Below are positions 13,801-25,405 of a stretch of 64,000 bases of DNA, piece by piece. Source of the stretch: Mytilus edulis. Taxonomy: Eukaryota; Mollusca; Bivalvia; Mytilida; Mytilidae. The first letter of the stretch is position 1. Every line of letters begins with the position of its first letter. A model generated the notes under the pieces. That model was given only the letters and a program-made list of their open reading frames with translations. It did not search any database and had not been told where the DNA came from. The DNA lies in NCBI RefSeq assembly GCF_963676685.1, contig NC_092351.1, positions 44,568,733-44,632,732 of the forward strand, given 5' to 3'. The position numbers and the translations under genes were made by a program.

Positions 13801-16800
13801 CTACTACAACAGAATATGTCACTACAACTGTAGAACATACTACAACAGAAGCTGTCACTACATATGTAGAACCTACTACAACAGAATCTGTCACTACAAC
13901 TGTAGAACATACTACAACAGAATCTGTCACTACAACTGTAGAACCTACTACAACAGAAACTGTCACTACAACTGTTGAACCTGCAACAACAGAAGCTTTC
14001 ACTACAACTGTAGAACCTACTACAACTGTTGGACCTACTACAACAGAGGCTGTCACTACAACTGTAGAATCTACAACAACGGAAGCTATCACGACAACTG
14101 TTGAACCTACAACAACAGAAGCTGCCACTACAACTGTAGAACCTACCACAACAGAAGCTGTCACTACAACTGTTGAACCTACTACAACAGAAGCTATCAC
14201 TACAACTGTAGAACCTACAACAACAGAAGCTATCACTACAACTGTAGAACCTACAACAACAGAAGCTGCCACTACAACTGTAGAACCTACTACAACAGAA
14301 GCTATCACTACAACTGTTGAACCTACAACAACAGAAGCTATCACTACAACAGAGGCTGTCACTACAACTGTAAAACCTACAACAACGGAAGCTATCACTA
14401 CAACTGTTCAACCAACTACAACAGAAGCTGCCATTACAACTGTAGAACCTACTACAACAGAAGCTGTCACTACAACTGTTGAACCTACTACAACGGAAGT
14501 TGTCACTACAACTGTAGAACCTACTACAACAGAAACTATCACTACAACTGTAGAACCTACTACAACAGAAGATTTCACTACAACTGTAGAGCCTACTACA
14601 ACAGAAGCTATCACTACAACTGTTGAACCTACAACAACAGAAGCTGCCACTACATCTGTAGAAACTACTACAACAGAAGCTATCACTACAACTGTTGAAC
14701 CTACAACAACAGAAGCTGCCACTACATCTGTAGATCCTACTACAACAGAATCTGTCACTACAACTGTAGAACCTACTACAACAGAATCTGTCACTACAAC
14801 TGTAGAACATACTACAACAGAAGCTGTCACTACAACTGTAGAACCTACTACAACAGAATCAGTCACTACAACTGTAGAACCTACAATAACAGAATATGTC
14901 ACTATAACTGTAGAACCTACTACAACAGAAGCTGTCACTACAACTGTTGAACCTACAACAACAGAAGCTTTCACTACAACTGTAGAACCTACTACAACTG
15001 TTGGACCTACTACAACAGAGGCTGTCACTACAACTGGAGAACCTACAACAACGGAAGCTATCACGACAACTGTTGAACCAACTACAACAGAAGTTGCCAC
15101 TACAACTGTAGAACCTACTACAACAGAAGCTGTTACTACAACTGTTGATCCTACTACAACGGAAGCTGTCACTATAACTGTAGAACCTACTACAACAGAA
15201 GCTATCACTACAACTGTAGAACCTACAACATCACAAGCTATCAGTACAACTGTAGAACCTACAACAACAGAAGCTGCCACTACAACTGTAGAACCTACTA
15301 CAACAGAAGCTTTCACTACAACTGTTGAACCTACAACAACAGAAACTATCACTACAACTGTTGAACCTACTACAACGGAAGCTGTCACTACAACAGTAGA
15401 ACCAACAACGGAAGCTGTCACTACAACAGTAGAACCTACAACAACAGAAGCTATCACTACAACTGTTGAGCCTACTACAACGGGAGCTGTCACTACAACA
15501 GTAGAACCTACAACAACGGAATCTGTCACTACAACTGTTGAATCTATAACAACAGAAGCTTTCATTTCAACTGTTGAACCTACTACAACGGAAACTGTCA
15601 CTACAACAGTAGAACCTACAACAACAAAAGCTATCACTACAACTGTTGAACCTACTACAACATTAGAACCTACAACAACAGAAGCTATCACTACAACTGT
15701 TGAACCAACTACAACAGAAGCTGTCACTACAACAGTAGAACCTACAACAACGGAAACTGTCACTACAACTGTAGAACCTACTACAACAGAAGCTTTCACT
15801 GCAACTGTAGAACCTACTACAACTGTTGGACCTACTACAACAGAGGCTGTCACTCCAACTGTAGAACCTACAACAACGGAAGCTATCACTTTAACTGTTG
15901 AACCTACTACAACGGAAGCTGTCACTGTAACAGTAGAACATACAACAACAAAAGCTATCACTACAACTGTTGAACCTACTACAACGGAAGCTGTCACTAC
16001 AACATTAGAACCTACAACAACAGAAGCTATCACTACAACTGTTGAACCTACTACAACAATAGCTGTCACTACAACAGTAGAACTTACAACGGAAACTGTC
16101 ACTACAACTGTAGAACCTACTACAACAGAAGCTGTCACTACAACTGTTAAACCTACAACAACAGAAGATTTCACTACAACTGTAGAGCCTACTACAACAG
16201 AAGCTATCACTATAACTGTTGAACCTACAACAACAGAAGATGTCACTACAACAGTAGAACCTACAACAACGGAAACTGTCACTACAACTGTAGAACCTAC
16301 TACAACAGAAGCTGTCACTACAACTGTTGAACCTACAACAACAGAAGATTTCACTACAACTGTAGAGCTTACTACAACAGAGGCTATCACTACAACTGTT
16401 GAACCTACAACAGCAGAAGCTGCAACTACATCTGTAGAACCTACTACAACAGAATCTGTCACTACAACTGTAGAACCTATTACAACAGAATCTGTCACTA
16501 CAACTGTAGAACCTACTACAACAGAAGCTTTCACTACAACTGTTGAACCTACAACAACAGAAGCTTTCACTACAACTGTAGAACCTACAAAAACAGAAGC
16601 TATCACGACAACTGTTGAACCAATTACAACAGAAGCTGCCACTACAACTGTAGAACCTACTACAACAGAAGCTGTCACTACAACTGTTGAACCTACTACA
16701 ACGGAAGCTGTCACTACAACTGTAGAACCTACTACAACAGAAGCTATCACTACAACTGTAGAACCTACAACAACAGAAGCTATCACTACAACTGTAGAAC

Positions 16801-19800
16801 CTACAACAACAGAAGCTGCCACAACAACTGTAGAACCTACTACAACAGACGCTATCACTACAACTGTTGAACCTACAACAACAGAAGCTATCACTACAAC
16901 AGAGGCTGTCACTACAACTGTAAAACCTACAACAACGGAAGCTATCACTACAACTGTTGAACCAACTACAACAGAAGCTGCCACTACAACTGTAGAACCT
17001 ACTACAACAGAAGCTGTCACTACAACTGTTGAACCTACTACAACGGAAGTTGTCACTACAACTGTAGAACCTGCTACAACAGAAACTATCACTACAACTG
17101 TAGAACCTACAACAACAGAAGCTATCACTACAACTGTAGAGCCTACTACAACAGAAGCTATCACTACAACTGTTGAACCTATAACAACAGAAGCTGCCAC
17201 TACATCTGTAGAACCTACTACAACAGAAGCTATCACTACAACTGTTGAACCTACAACAGCAGAAGCTGCCACTATATCTGTAGAACCTACTACAACAGAA
17301 TCTGTCACTACAACTGTAGAACCTACTACAACAGAATATGTCACTACAACTGTAGAACATACTACAACAGAAGCTGTCACTACAACTGTAGAACCTACAA
17401 CAACAGAAGCTCCCACTACAACTGTAGAACCTACTACAACAGAAGCTATCACTACAACTGTTGAACCTACAACAACAGAAGCTATCAATACAACAGAGGC
17501 TGTCACTACAACTGTAAAACCTACAACAAGGGAAGCTATCACTTCAACTGTTGAACCAACTACAACAGAAGCTGCCACTACAACTGTAGAACATACTACA
17601 ACAGAAGCTGTCACTACAACTGTTGAACCTACTACAACGGAAGTTGTCAGTACAACTGTAGAACCTACTACAACAGAAACTATCACTACAACTGTAGAAC
17701 CTACAACAACAGAAGCTATCACTACAACTGTAGAACCTACATCAACAGAAGCTTCCTCTACAACTGTAGAACCTACTACAACAGAAACTATCACTACAAC
17801 TGTTGAACCTACTACAACGGAAGCTGTCACTACAACTGTTGAACCTACTACAACGGAAGCTGTCACTACAACAGTAGAACCTACAACAACAAAAGCTATC
17901 ACTACAACTGTTGAACCTACTACAACGGAAGCTGTCACTACAACATTAGAACCAACAACAACAGAAGCTATCACTACAACTGTTGAACCTACTACAACAG
18001 TAGAACCTACAACAACGGAAACTGTCACTACTACAGAAGCTGTCACTACAACTGTTGAACCTACAACAACAGAAGGTTTCACTACAACTGTAGAGCCTAC
18101 TACAGAATCTGTCACTACAACTGTAGAACCTACTACAACAGAAGCTGTCACTACAATTGTAGAACCTACAACAACAGAACCTACAACAACAGAAGCTGCC
18201 ACTACAACTGAAGAACTTACTACAACAGAAGCTGTCACTACATCTGTAGAACCACCTACAACAGACGCTGTAACTACAACTGTTGGACCTACTACAACGG
18301 AAGCTGACACTATAACTGTTGAACCTACAACAACGGAAGCTGCCACTTCAACTGTAGAACATACAACAACGGAAGCTGTCACTACAACTGTTGAACCTAC
18401 TACAACTGTAGAACCTACAACAACGGAGACTGCCACTACAACTGTAGAACTTATAACAACAGAAGCTATCATTACAACTGTAGAACCTAATACAACAGAA
18501 TCTGTCACTACAACTGTAGAACCTACAACAACGGACACTGCCACTACAACTGTAGAACTAACAACAACAGAAGCTATCACTAGAACTGTAGAACCTACAA
18601 CAACGGAGGCTGCCACTACAACTGTAGAACATACAACAACAGAAGCTATCACTACAACTGTAGAACCTACAACAACAGAAGCTGCCACTACAACTGTAGA
18701 ACCTACAATAACGGAAGCTGCCACTACAACTGTTGAACCTAAAATTACGGAAGCTGCAACTACAACTGTTGAACCTACAACAACGGAAGCTGCCACTACA
18801 ACTGTAGAAGCTACCACAACGGAGGCTGCCACTACAACTGTAGAACCTACTACAACGGAAGCTGTCACTACAACTGTTGAAACTACTACAACTGAAGCTA
18901 TCACTACAACTGTTGAATCTACTACAACAGAAGATGCCATTACGACTGTTGATCCTACTACAACAGAATCTGTCACTACAACAGTAGAACCGACAACAGA
19001 AGCTGCGACTACAACTGTTGAACCTACAACAACAGCTGTCACTACAACTGTGGAATCTACAACAGGAGCTGCCATGCCAACTGTTGAACCTACAACAACA
19101 GCTGTCACTACAACTGTGGAACCTACAACAGGAGCTGCCACGACAACTGTTGAACCTACAACAGGAGCTGTCATTACAACTGTGGAACCTACAACAGGAG
19201 CTGCCACGACAACTGTGGAACCTACAACAGGAGCTGCCACGACAACTGTGGAACCTACAACAGGAGCTGCCACGACAACTGTGGAAGCTTCAACAGAAGC
19301 TGTCACTACAACTGTGGAACCTACAACAGGAGCTGCCACGACAACTGTGGAACCTACAACAGGAGCTGTCACTACAACTGTGGAACCTACAACAGGAGCT
19401 GCCACGACAACTGTGGAACCTACAACAGGAGCTGCCACGACAACTGTGGAACCTACAACAGGAGCTGCCACGACAACTGTGGAACCTTCAACAGGAGCTG
19501 TCACTACAACTGTGGAACAGTCTACACAAACTAATGGCAGCAGCATAAATTCGACAAAACTTTATTCAGGTAAAAAAATTACTTTATCCTTCTCTTTTAG
19601 TGATACAAAGTGCCTAGAGTTGTTTTAAAAGACTAGTTTTTATTAATTTGTTAAGTGATAAAAAAAATATTTGCATATACTTGTGTTTTAAAATTGTGAT
19701 GAAATTAAAAGAAACAAATATGTTTGTCCGTCAGGTCAACTGTATCAATGGTAAACCAGTTAGAGTCACTGCATTATTTTCTGGCATTCCATAGTCATTT

Positions 19801-21252
19801 GTATTACATCAGATTATCCGATTGGGTCTATACCTTGTAAAGAAAAGAGTGTGCCGAGTGTATTCGTCTTTTGTTTTTTACCTTAAACTTGAACAGATTC
19901 AAAACCTTTTAATTCTCGTCCTAGTATTAAACAAAATTTATGGGTCATTTTAATCGTTTTTAAAACAAAAAATAGTATCAATGCTGACAGTTGCTAAATA
20001 AGTTACTATTCATTAATCTAAAAAAAAAAAAATTCAAAGCCTTATTCTGTGATATACAAAAAAAAATCAAATCGCGCACATTCCCAAACGTAGACATTGT
20101 TCACGCATATATAAGCCCTTCTCCAACTGTTTCTCTTGTAGTGTTATCATTACGATCGAACGATTGAATTTGTGTTTATGTCTTACGTATGCTTATTTAT
20201 ATGAAATGTTTGCCACTGGATTTTATGAAATCTTCAATCAACCGTTTTTATGGTATGTGTCAGTCTTTTTTTCAGACACATATTCTGTCACATTTACAAT
20301 AGTCCTTTTCAAAGTCGAAACGGCATTACCTTTAATCAGATGTGTATTAAGGGAATGACAAGCTTTTTGATATATAAGGGTTTTAAAAAAATGGGGGATG
20401 TGGGATAAAGGGGATAAAAAAGTAAGATGTGGGAAAAAGAGCGGACAATTTTGTTGCAGAAATGTAATCTTTTTAATAGTTTATTGTTTTTATGGCATAC
20501 GCCCTACATTTTAATGTGTAATTGAGTATTATGTGAAGTTATAAGTATTTCAAAAATAATCGTTGTGCACTTATGAACAATATTTACTCGCAGTCCCCTT
20601 TATAATACTGTAGAACAATTTCGGATTTTTTTTATTTACAAACACTTCATGCTTTTCTTATTCTATAGCAAGTCTAAATCTACGTTTATAGTGGTATACA
20701 GTGACGGATCCAGAACTTTTGATAATGGAGGGGGGGGGCTGACTGACCTAAAGGGGGCTCCAGTCATGCTTCAGTGATTCCCTATATAGTTAACCAAATT
20801 GTTCCAACGAAAGGGGTGCCCGGCCTCCCAAGCCCCCTGAATCCGCCTATGGTATAATAACTAAATGTATAATATGTGTTTTGAGTTTTGAGAGTGGAAC
20901 TGGGCGGATCTGTGTCTTATTGTCTTATAGCCACGCCCCTTAATCTTTCATTCATTCTTTTGTTTTAGCTAACGAAGCAGACGACACCCTTCGAACCCTT
21001 GGTATTGTCATCGGGGCCATAGCAGCCGCTGTAATCGTCATCGCTGCGGCCATTGGTGTGGCAGTACTAAAATATGGTGGTACGAGAAACCTCAGACGAG
21101 CTGATCCATTCCATCGAAGAGTCAATCCTTCAGTAGAGGATGACATTCAAATTGAATCTGACGATGAACTTTTCGCTGACTATAACGACAGTGCTCTTCC
21201 TCCGCGTTCAACAACACTTATAATACTAGAACCAGTAGATTCAAACTGCTGA
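1841..21252 (+). CDS. Giant transmembrane mucin-like protein (gene-level entry; three proposed coding exons)
   Basis: Proposed join is 1841-1856, 2503-19569 and 20969-21252: 17,367 bases, 5,788 residues, with phase kept at both junctions. Seen: a hydrophobic N-terminal stretch (WIHLVLIMSMTCS), about 5,650 residues of Thr-rich repeats with no Cys, one hydrophobic helix near the C-terminus, and a 60-residue tail. Known: long Pro/Thr repeat domains of this kind are densely O-glycosylated in mucins, and a single C-terminal helix makes a type I membrane mucin. Inferred: a cell-surface or secretory-epithelium glycoprotein. Apart from the repeats and the helix I see no known domain (no EGF, SEA, VWD or chitin-binding module), so the exact family is not identified. 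The first exon is the weakest part of the model. An AATAAA lies 425 bases after the stop. Confidence 0.75.
2503..19569 (+). CDS. 17-kb mucin repeat exon
   Basis: The acceptor (gttcatttcag) ends at 2502. The frame runs open without a stop for more than 17 kb to a donor g|gtaaaaaaa at 19570. The first residues complete a hydrophobic signal-like segment; from about 2580 the protein is a near-continuous array of a 12-residue unit, consensus E-P-T-T-T-E-A-(I/V/A)-T-T-T-V. Variants have Ser, Phe, Asp, Tyr or Thr-rich substitutions, and shorter units such as VEPTTT or VGPTTT. Roughly half the residues are Thr. All length changes between units are multiples of three, and many differences are silent (GTA/GTT, ACT/ACA), which argues that the frame is maintained by selection. 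Near the 3' end the unit changes to 11 residues with TTGAA. Both other-strand frames are also long and open, but this follows from the repeat composition. Confidence 0.9.
3361..3900 (+). repeat. Higher-order repeat block, copy 1 of 2 (counterpart at 7894-8545)
   Basis: The rare variant caaaatatttcactacaac at 3361 recurs at 7894, an offset of 4,533 bases (1,511 codons). In both places it is followed by the same succession of variants: EAATTSVEP, ESVTTTVKP, ESVTTNVEP, then EAFTTTVEPTTTVGP. This shows block duplication above the level of the 36-base unit. Confidence 0.75.
8999..11029 (+). repeat. 2,031-base higher-order duplication, copy A
   Basis: Anchors gaagctgccactacatctgt (9012) and gaatctataacaacagaag (9912) recur at 11043 and 11943, so the offset is exactly 2,031 bases (677 codons). 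Reading the translations side by side, I found one residue difference (TTEAATTT in A, TTEAVTTT in B). Start and end points are approximate because the flanks are themselves repetitive. Confidence 0.85.
11030..13060 (+). repeat. 2,031-base higher-order duplication, copy B
   Basis: Directly adjoins copy A with the same order of rare variants (SQAISTT, ESITTEAFIST, EAITLTVEP, EAVTVTVEH, TIAVTTT, TTAVAATTS). The near identity with copy A points to a recent unequal exchange. Confidence 0.85.
14630..16440 (+). repeat. Higher-order duplication, more diverged copy C
   Basis: The same order of rare variants as copies A and B. The anchor gaatctataac is at 15540, 3,597 bases after copy B. It differs by several substitutions (TTGEPTTT, EYVTITV, VDPTTTESV), a 3-base deletion near 16086 and loss of one VEPTTT hexamer. 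The segments 13095-14400 and 16617-17500 that follow copies B and C are also related to each other. Confidence 0.75.
19027..19525 (+). repeat. Distinct 33-base terminal sub-array of the mucin
   Basis: The unit changes from 36 to 33 bases: gtggaacctacaacagga then gctgccacgacaact, protein EPTTGAATTTV. It loses the acidic residue after TTT and uses GTG and ACG codons that are rare in the main array. About 13 units alternate TTGAATTT and TTGAVTTT. This array sits next to the membrane-proximal end. Confidence 0.9.
20700..20853 (+). repeat. Small interspersed element in mucin intron 2 (same family as 34803-34906)
   Basis: Begins cagtgacggatccagaac and ends ccctgaatccgcctatgg, giving short imperfect inverted ends. 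The interior has ctccagtcatgcttcagtga and ttccctatatag, which appear reverse-complemented in the copy at 34803-34906. Non-coding. Confidence 0.7.
20969..21252 (+). CDS. Mucin 3' exon: transmembrane helix and cytoplasmic tail
   Basis: The acceptor tgttttag ends at 20968. Joined in phase to the repeat exon it reads S-A-N-E-A-D-D-T-L-R-T, followed by a hydrophobic run from LGIVIGAIAAA to GVAVL (about 24 residues) and then a K/R-containing stop-transfer region. The tail is about 60 residues: basic next to the membrane (RNLRRADPFHRR), then acidic (EDDIQIESDDELFADY), ending in D-S-N-C before TGA. No tyrosine-kinase or PDZ-type motif is certain. That the splice phase matches exactly, and that a mucin repeat domain leads straight into a membrane anchor, supports the exon. 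Confidence 0.85.
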
Positions 21253-21676
21253 TAAATGTTGCTGTTTTATCTGTTTATTAATATACCATCATAAAGTTGT
21301 ATACAAATACAAACATAAGGAACGTAAAAAAATAACTGATGATTGAAAAAGGACTCACAATAACTAATGTGATTGGAAAAGGACTTGCAATAACGTATAA
21401 TGATTGAAAAAATACTCGTAATAACTAATTCTGATTGAAGAGGACTCGGTGTGTCAAGCGTCAACAAAGTGCCTTTGTGAAGCATTTATTTGTGTACTAG
21501 TATTATACTTTGGGTTGTGGTATACTGCTGTCGAACTATTAAACGAAAGCAAAATGTCTTGCTCGATTAAAAAAAGATAATTCTTGGTTTGTAAATCATG
21601 GTAACAAATCAATTTTATATTATTTTGTAAAATATGACATATTTATTATACATGTGTTTTTACATGTGATTTTGCA

Positions 21677-21682
21677 AATAAA
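21677..21682 (+). terminator. Candidate polyadenylation signal of the mucin gene
   Basis: Canonical AATAAA 425 bases after the stop at 21250-21252, followed by a T/GT-rich stretch (gtttgttttaatt). Polyadenylation is inferred. Confidence 0.5.
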
Positions 21683-22153
21683 GTTTGTTTTAATTAACAC
21701 TGTCAAGAGTCAGATTTTTTTTCACGCCAAGCGGTATTCAGAAAGAAATGAGATCTAATTAAACGGATACAATGTATGTGGGATAACCGCTGTTGCAACA
21801 GCTAGCAAATAACATACACAAAGCATATAGAGGGGAATGTAGAGTCATATTGCATACAATTAATATCTTGACTATATGAACCAGATGCTCCCCAGGGTAC
21901 AGCTTTATACGACCACAGAGGTCGAACCCTGAACAGTTGAGGCAAGTATGGACACAACATTCAAGCTTGATACAGCTCTGAATTTGGATTGTGATTAAAT
22001 TAAGTTGACACAGGTTTCTGAAACAGAATAAATGTGGTCTAATGAACTCAAAATTATTTTTTTTTGATTATTAATCCCCTCAAAAACAAATATTTGAAGA
22101 AAAAATCATTTTAATTTCTGAAATCTGAAATGAGAAAAAAAAACCTGCCACAG

Positions 22154-22158
22154 CCCCC

Positions 22159-22192
<34 letters not shown>

Positions 22193-22206
22193 ACCACCAC
22201 CACCAC
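22154..22206. repeat. Poly(C) tract running into (CCA)n
   Basis: A run of about 33 C followed by ccaccaccaccaccaca. On the other strand it produces a poly-Gly open frame (22106-22300) that is not a gene. Run length may be unreliable in the assembly. Confidence 0.9.
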
Positions 22207-22339
22207 ATTTACAGCTATTCATTTCAAGACAATCATCATTTCTTAATACATAATTTTCAATCAGTGTAAGGAAGGTAATCAAGTAATCAAACATATACAT
22301 AACAGTGTTCTTTAAATATCATGTGGATTACCTCCCCTT

Positions 22340-23080
22340 CGCTGCTTTTAAATTGTCTAAATTGTCCTTTAACCAGAAAAACCCTTGTTTTCCCCCTTTT
22401 TTGCCCCTAATTGCTGAATGATTTGAGCCATAATCCCCCATTACCATCCCTTTGTAGTATGGAAACGTGTGATATAATTTCAGAGAGATTTATACACTTT
22501 AACACAAGTTATTGACTGAAACTACAAAAATGCTTATTTGGGCCCCTTTTTTGGCCCCTCACTTATTGAAATCCCCTTGGAGCAAGAACCCAAAAACTCA
22601 ATTCCAGCCTTGAAAGAAACCTTGTAGTATAATTTCAGAGAGATCCATACACTTAAACACACAAGTAATAGTCTGTAAACTAGAAAAATGCTTCTTTTTG
22701 GCCCTTTTTTCTTAATAATCAGGGATATTAACCCCAAACTGAATCCAAGCCTTCCCTTTGATATATGGAACCTTTTGGTACAATGTCAGAGAGATCCATA
22801 CAGTTATACATACATTATTGTCCCGAAACTACAAAAATGCTTGTTTTGGCCCCTTTTTGGCCCTTAATTCCTAAACTGTATGCCCCGTAACTTTTAAAAT
22901 AAATCTTAACCGTCTACTTAATGGTATTGACCATTATGGTACAAATTCAGAGCAATTGAAATACTTATACACAACTTATTGTCCTGAAACTAGATAAATA
23001 CTTTATTGTGGGCCCCTAATTCCTAAACCCTTGGAACCATAACCCCAAAATCGGACGATGCTGACGACGACGACGACGTG
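22340..23080. repeat. Tandem repeat of about 150-158 bases, five units, ending in a (GAC)n patch
   Basis: Units share aaaaatgctt, then ggccccttttttggcccct, then aatttcagagagatccatac. Starts of the aaaaatgctt box fall at about 22526, 22684 and 22833, with diverged ones near 22373 and 22988. The array ends with gctgacgacgacgacgacgtg at 23060. I recognise this as a common mussel repeat with the same ending. No coding potential. Confidence 0.8.
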
Positions 23081-23099
23081 ATCCCAATATGGCATATAT

Positions 23100-23240
23100 G
23101 ACCCACAGTAAACTCACCTAATGAGGTTATCGACCTGAAAAACGTTTCTGTACAAGTAGTCCTATAGTTGTTAATTTCTGTGTCGTTTTGGATCCTTGTG
23201 CCGAGTTGTCTCATTGGCAATCATACCACATCTTCTTTTC
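23100..23240. repeat. Dispersed repeat, another 'ttgtctcattggcaatca' copy
   Basis: Contains cctatagttgttaatttctg and tgtctcattggcaatcatac, then cacatcttctttt, matching the elements at 765-1290. Confidence 0.7.
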
Positions 23241-23639
23241 TATATAATTGCATTTTCCAGAAATGTCATATGAGAATATGCTCAACATGTTCAATATCAA
23301 ACGGGAATTATACTTCAATGGCATAACACTGATTACACGTTTGAAAGCAGAGTATCATACATATCAAATATCTTTTTAATTAGTAAAAAAACAGTTCTTC
23401 ATTCAAAAATTGTTCTTGATACGGTTTAAAATATTTGCCACTGGACGCGAAGTTATTGATCAAATCGTCTTTACTGGCCGATGGTAGAGAAGTGACTTAT
23501 CTTCAATTTTCAACAGAAGGATTAAATAGCATTATCTGAACACGAAAAAAAAACCCGTATGCAGCGCTAGCGCGCATCAATTATTCCTTCAGCCGTGAAA
23601 CACTCACTTGCCGAAATATTTCAAGTTCGATCATCTTAA

Positions 23640-23860
23640 ATAGATATAAGAATATGTGGTATGAGTGCTAAGGAGAAAACTCTCAATCCAAGTCCCATTT
23701 CATAAAAGTAAACCATTATAGGTCAAAGTACGGTCTTTAACCCGGAGCCTTGGCAAGCTATAAATGGCCCCAAAAAATGGCTAACTGTAAAACCTTTCAA
23801 ACGAGAAAACCAACAGTCAACTCTATAAAAAAAAAGAAGAGAAACACTTATGAACCACAT
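23640..23860. repeat. Dispersed repeat (family also at 34712-35020 and 46680-46925)
   Basis: Reads atgtggtatgagtgctaagg, then ctctcaatccaagtccca, aaagtaaaccattatagg, tcaaagtacggtctttaac and gagccttggc. The three copies align along their length. This copy serves as an unoccupied site for the insertion at 34803-34906. Confidence 0.8.
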
Positions 23861-24559
23861 CAACAAACGACAACTACTAAACATCAGAATGTTTTTAGAA
23901 TAGTTTTTTTAACAACCCCATTTTATTTATGCCTGCAATGGGTTTTCCTGTGGGATCGTAATTGCAAATTATGAATTTTTATAAGTGTTTAAAACGAACT
24001 ATAGGTTCTTACTCTATCCTTATGTTATAGCAGGGTGTCAGGTTCAATTTTACGGGTTCCATAATATAGGTGACGACATACATTATGAATTTGTCTCTGA
24101 AAAAAAATCATATTGTCGACATGACCTGACTGCGTAACTAAGTTGCATGTTTTTTCAAACTTACAAAACTTACTCTGTTCTGTAAGAAATCAAAAATCCA
24201 CACGACCTCAGGCCTATAGAAAACCGATTTAGTTTCCATAAAACAGCACTGATGTCGATGGTCGAGAAAGGCGAACATCAACCAATCATTTTAAACTAGT
24301 TGATGTGATGAAATTTTTATTTTTTTAAATACTAGTTACTCGTTATCAGTAACCTGTATACCTTTACCGGTAGTATACATTTACTTGTAATTCAGGGAAT
24401 CTTTAGTTTTTAGATTTCAGTCTAAATATTAGTATTTTTGCAAAACAAAATGTAGGAAATAATTGTGTACGGAAGTGGAGAATAAAAGATCCCCACAAAT
24501 ACATGTTAAACAATCACACATAATAAAAGAGGAGCGGAACTGATCCTAAAAAACTGAAC

Positions 24560-24920
24560 TTAAGCACTGTAGCACGAAAATGATAGCTGCTTAACGTCCA
24601 GTAGCAAGTTAAATTCATATTCAGGACGAGAGTATGTAGATATAATATGAATTTTGAACCCTGCTTTGTACCGACAAACTGAGAGAAAGGTTCTACACAT
24701 GCAAGTTCCCATAGTATCAGCTAGTCAGCAAGAAGACATGTAACCCTACCGGGACACATTATTCCGATTCCGAGCCGATCAGTCTTTGTTCTTACTCCTA
24801 AATGCCGCGAGTTTAGCGGAAAAGCAACAAATACAAATGTTTAAATCTTTGGTTTGACTCGGTCGAGGATCTAACCCATACTCAACAGATTAATTGTTGG
24901 TAGATTAACCTCATGTGGCA
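24560..24920. repeat. Probable fragment of a dispersed repeat
   Basis: The phrase tagctgcttaacgtccagta with gcaagt (24585-24612) resembles tgtttgcttaacttccagtg with gcaagt at 25923-25948. Relatively GC-rich stretches (24740-24880) stand out from the AT-rich background. No open frame of note. Confidence 0.4.
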
Positions 24921-25319
24921 AATATGGCATGCATGCTCAATACGATCCCGCATTCGACAACAGCACAAGACTAACAAATAACGTTAAATAAAGGTGCCAA
25001 GATTGGTCAGACGTCTTTGTATTATATGTTTCTGCAATGGTCAAATGATGTCTTTCTGTTAACTGTTACTTTTTTAGTAAGATTATTTTAACATCTGGCT
25101 TAGCAGGTATCTCTCATACAGATCTAAGTTGATATTGCATGCAGACGTCATTGACAACTAGGGATTACAAAATAAGCGGCGAAAGCATCCAGTAAAAAGC
25201 TTACAGATTTCGAATAGTTTGTTCTTAAATTGATCTCTCACACAACTGCATGTCAGTATCATGTAGTCATGTGGTTGGCTTTTGGTTTCCATGTCTTAAT
25301 TATCCGTCTAATTAGTATA

Positions 25320-25405
25320 GGTCAATGTTTACAGCCTTGTCACTTGGGTATTTGATGAATAATTGTCTCGTTGGCATTCAAACTACATTTCCCTATCTTT
25401 GTAAA
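25320..25405. repeat. Short copy of the 'ttgtctcattggcaatca' repeat
   Basis: aattgtctcgttggcattcaa then actacatttccc is a diverged terminal segment. Nothing else is recognised in 23860-25900 except the fragments noted. Confidence 0.5.

Larger units (their letters stand above)
2620..19010 (+). repeat. Tandem array of 36-base mucin units
   Basis: The base unit is gtagaacctactacaaca followed by gaagctatcactacaact, repeated with single-base variation about 450 times. Truncated units of 18 bases (gtagaacctactacaact-type) recur, for example near 2800, 3600, 4780 and 8140. There are also partial units such as acagaggctgtcactaca joined directly to gaagctatcactaca (8710, 13375, 14348, 16898, 17490). 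Confidence 0.97.

Noticed and set aside
2620..19010. Regular direct repeats that could suggest a CRISPR-like or satellite array
   Set aside because: Units are contiguous without unique spacers and lie in one coding frame.
3119..19546. Minus-strand open frames of 1,700-1,900 codons (VVVGST repeats) and Cys-rich frames (SCSDSFCCSRFY)
   Set aside because: They are exact antisense shadows of the mucin array; no splice-linked signal or membrane exon is seen on that strand, and substitutions fit selection on the plus frame.
19018..19548. Plus-strand frame rich in LQQELPRQLWN
   Set aside because: It is the shifted frame of the 33-base mucin units.
22106..22300. Minus-strand frame with a poly-Gly run
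   Set aside because: Produced by a poly(C) tract; no other coding character.
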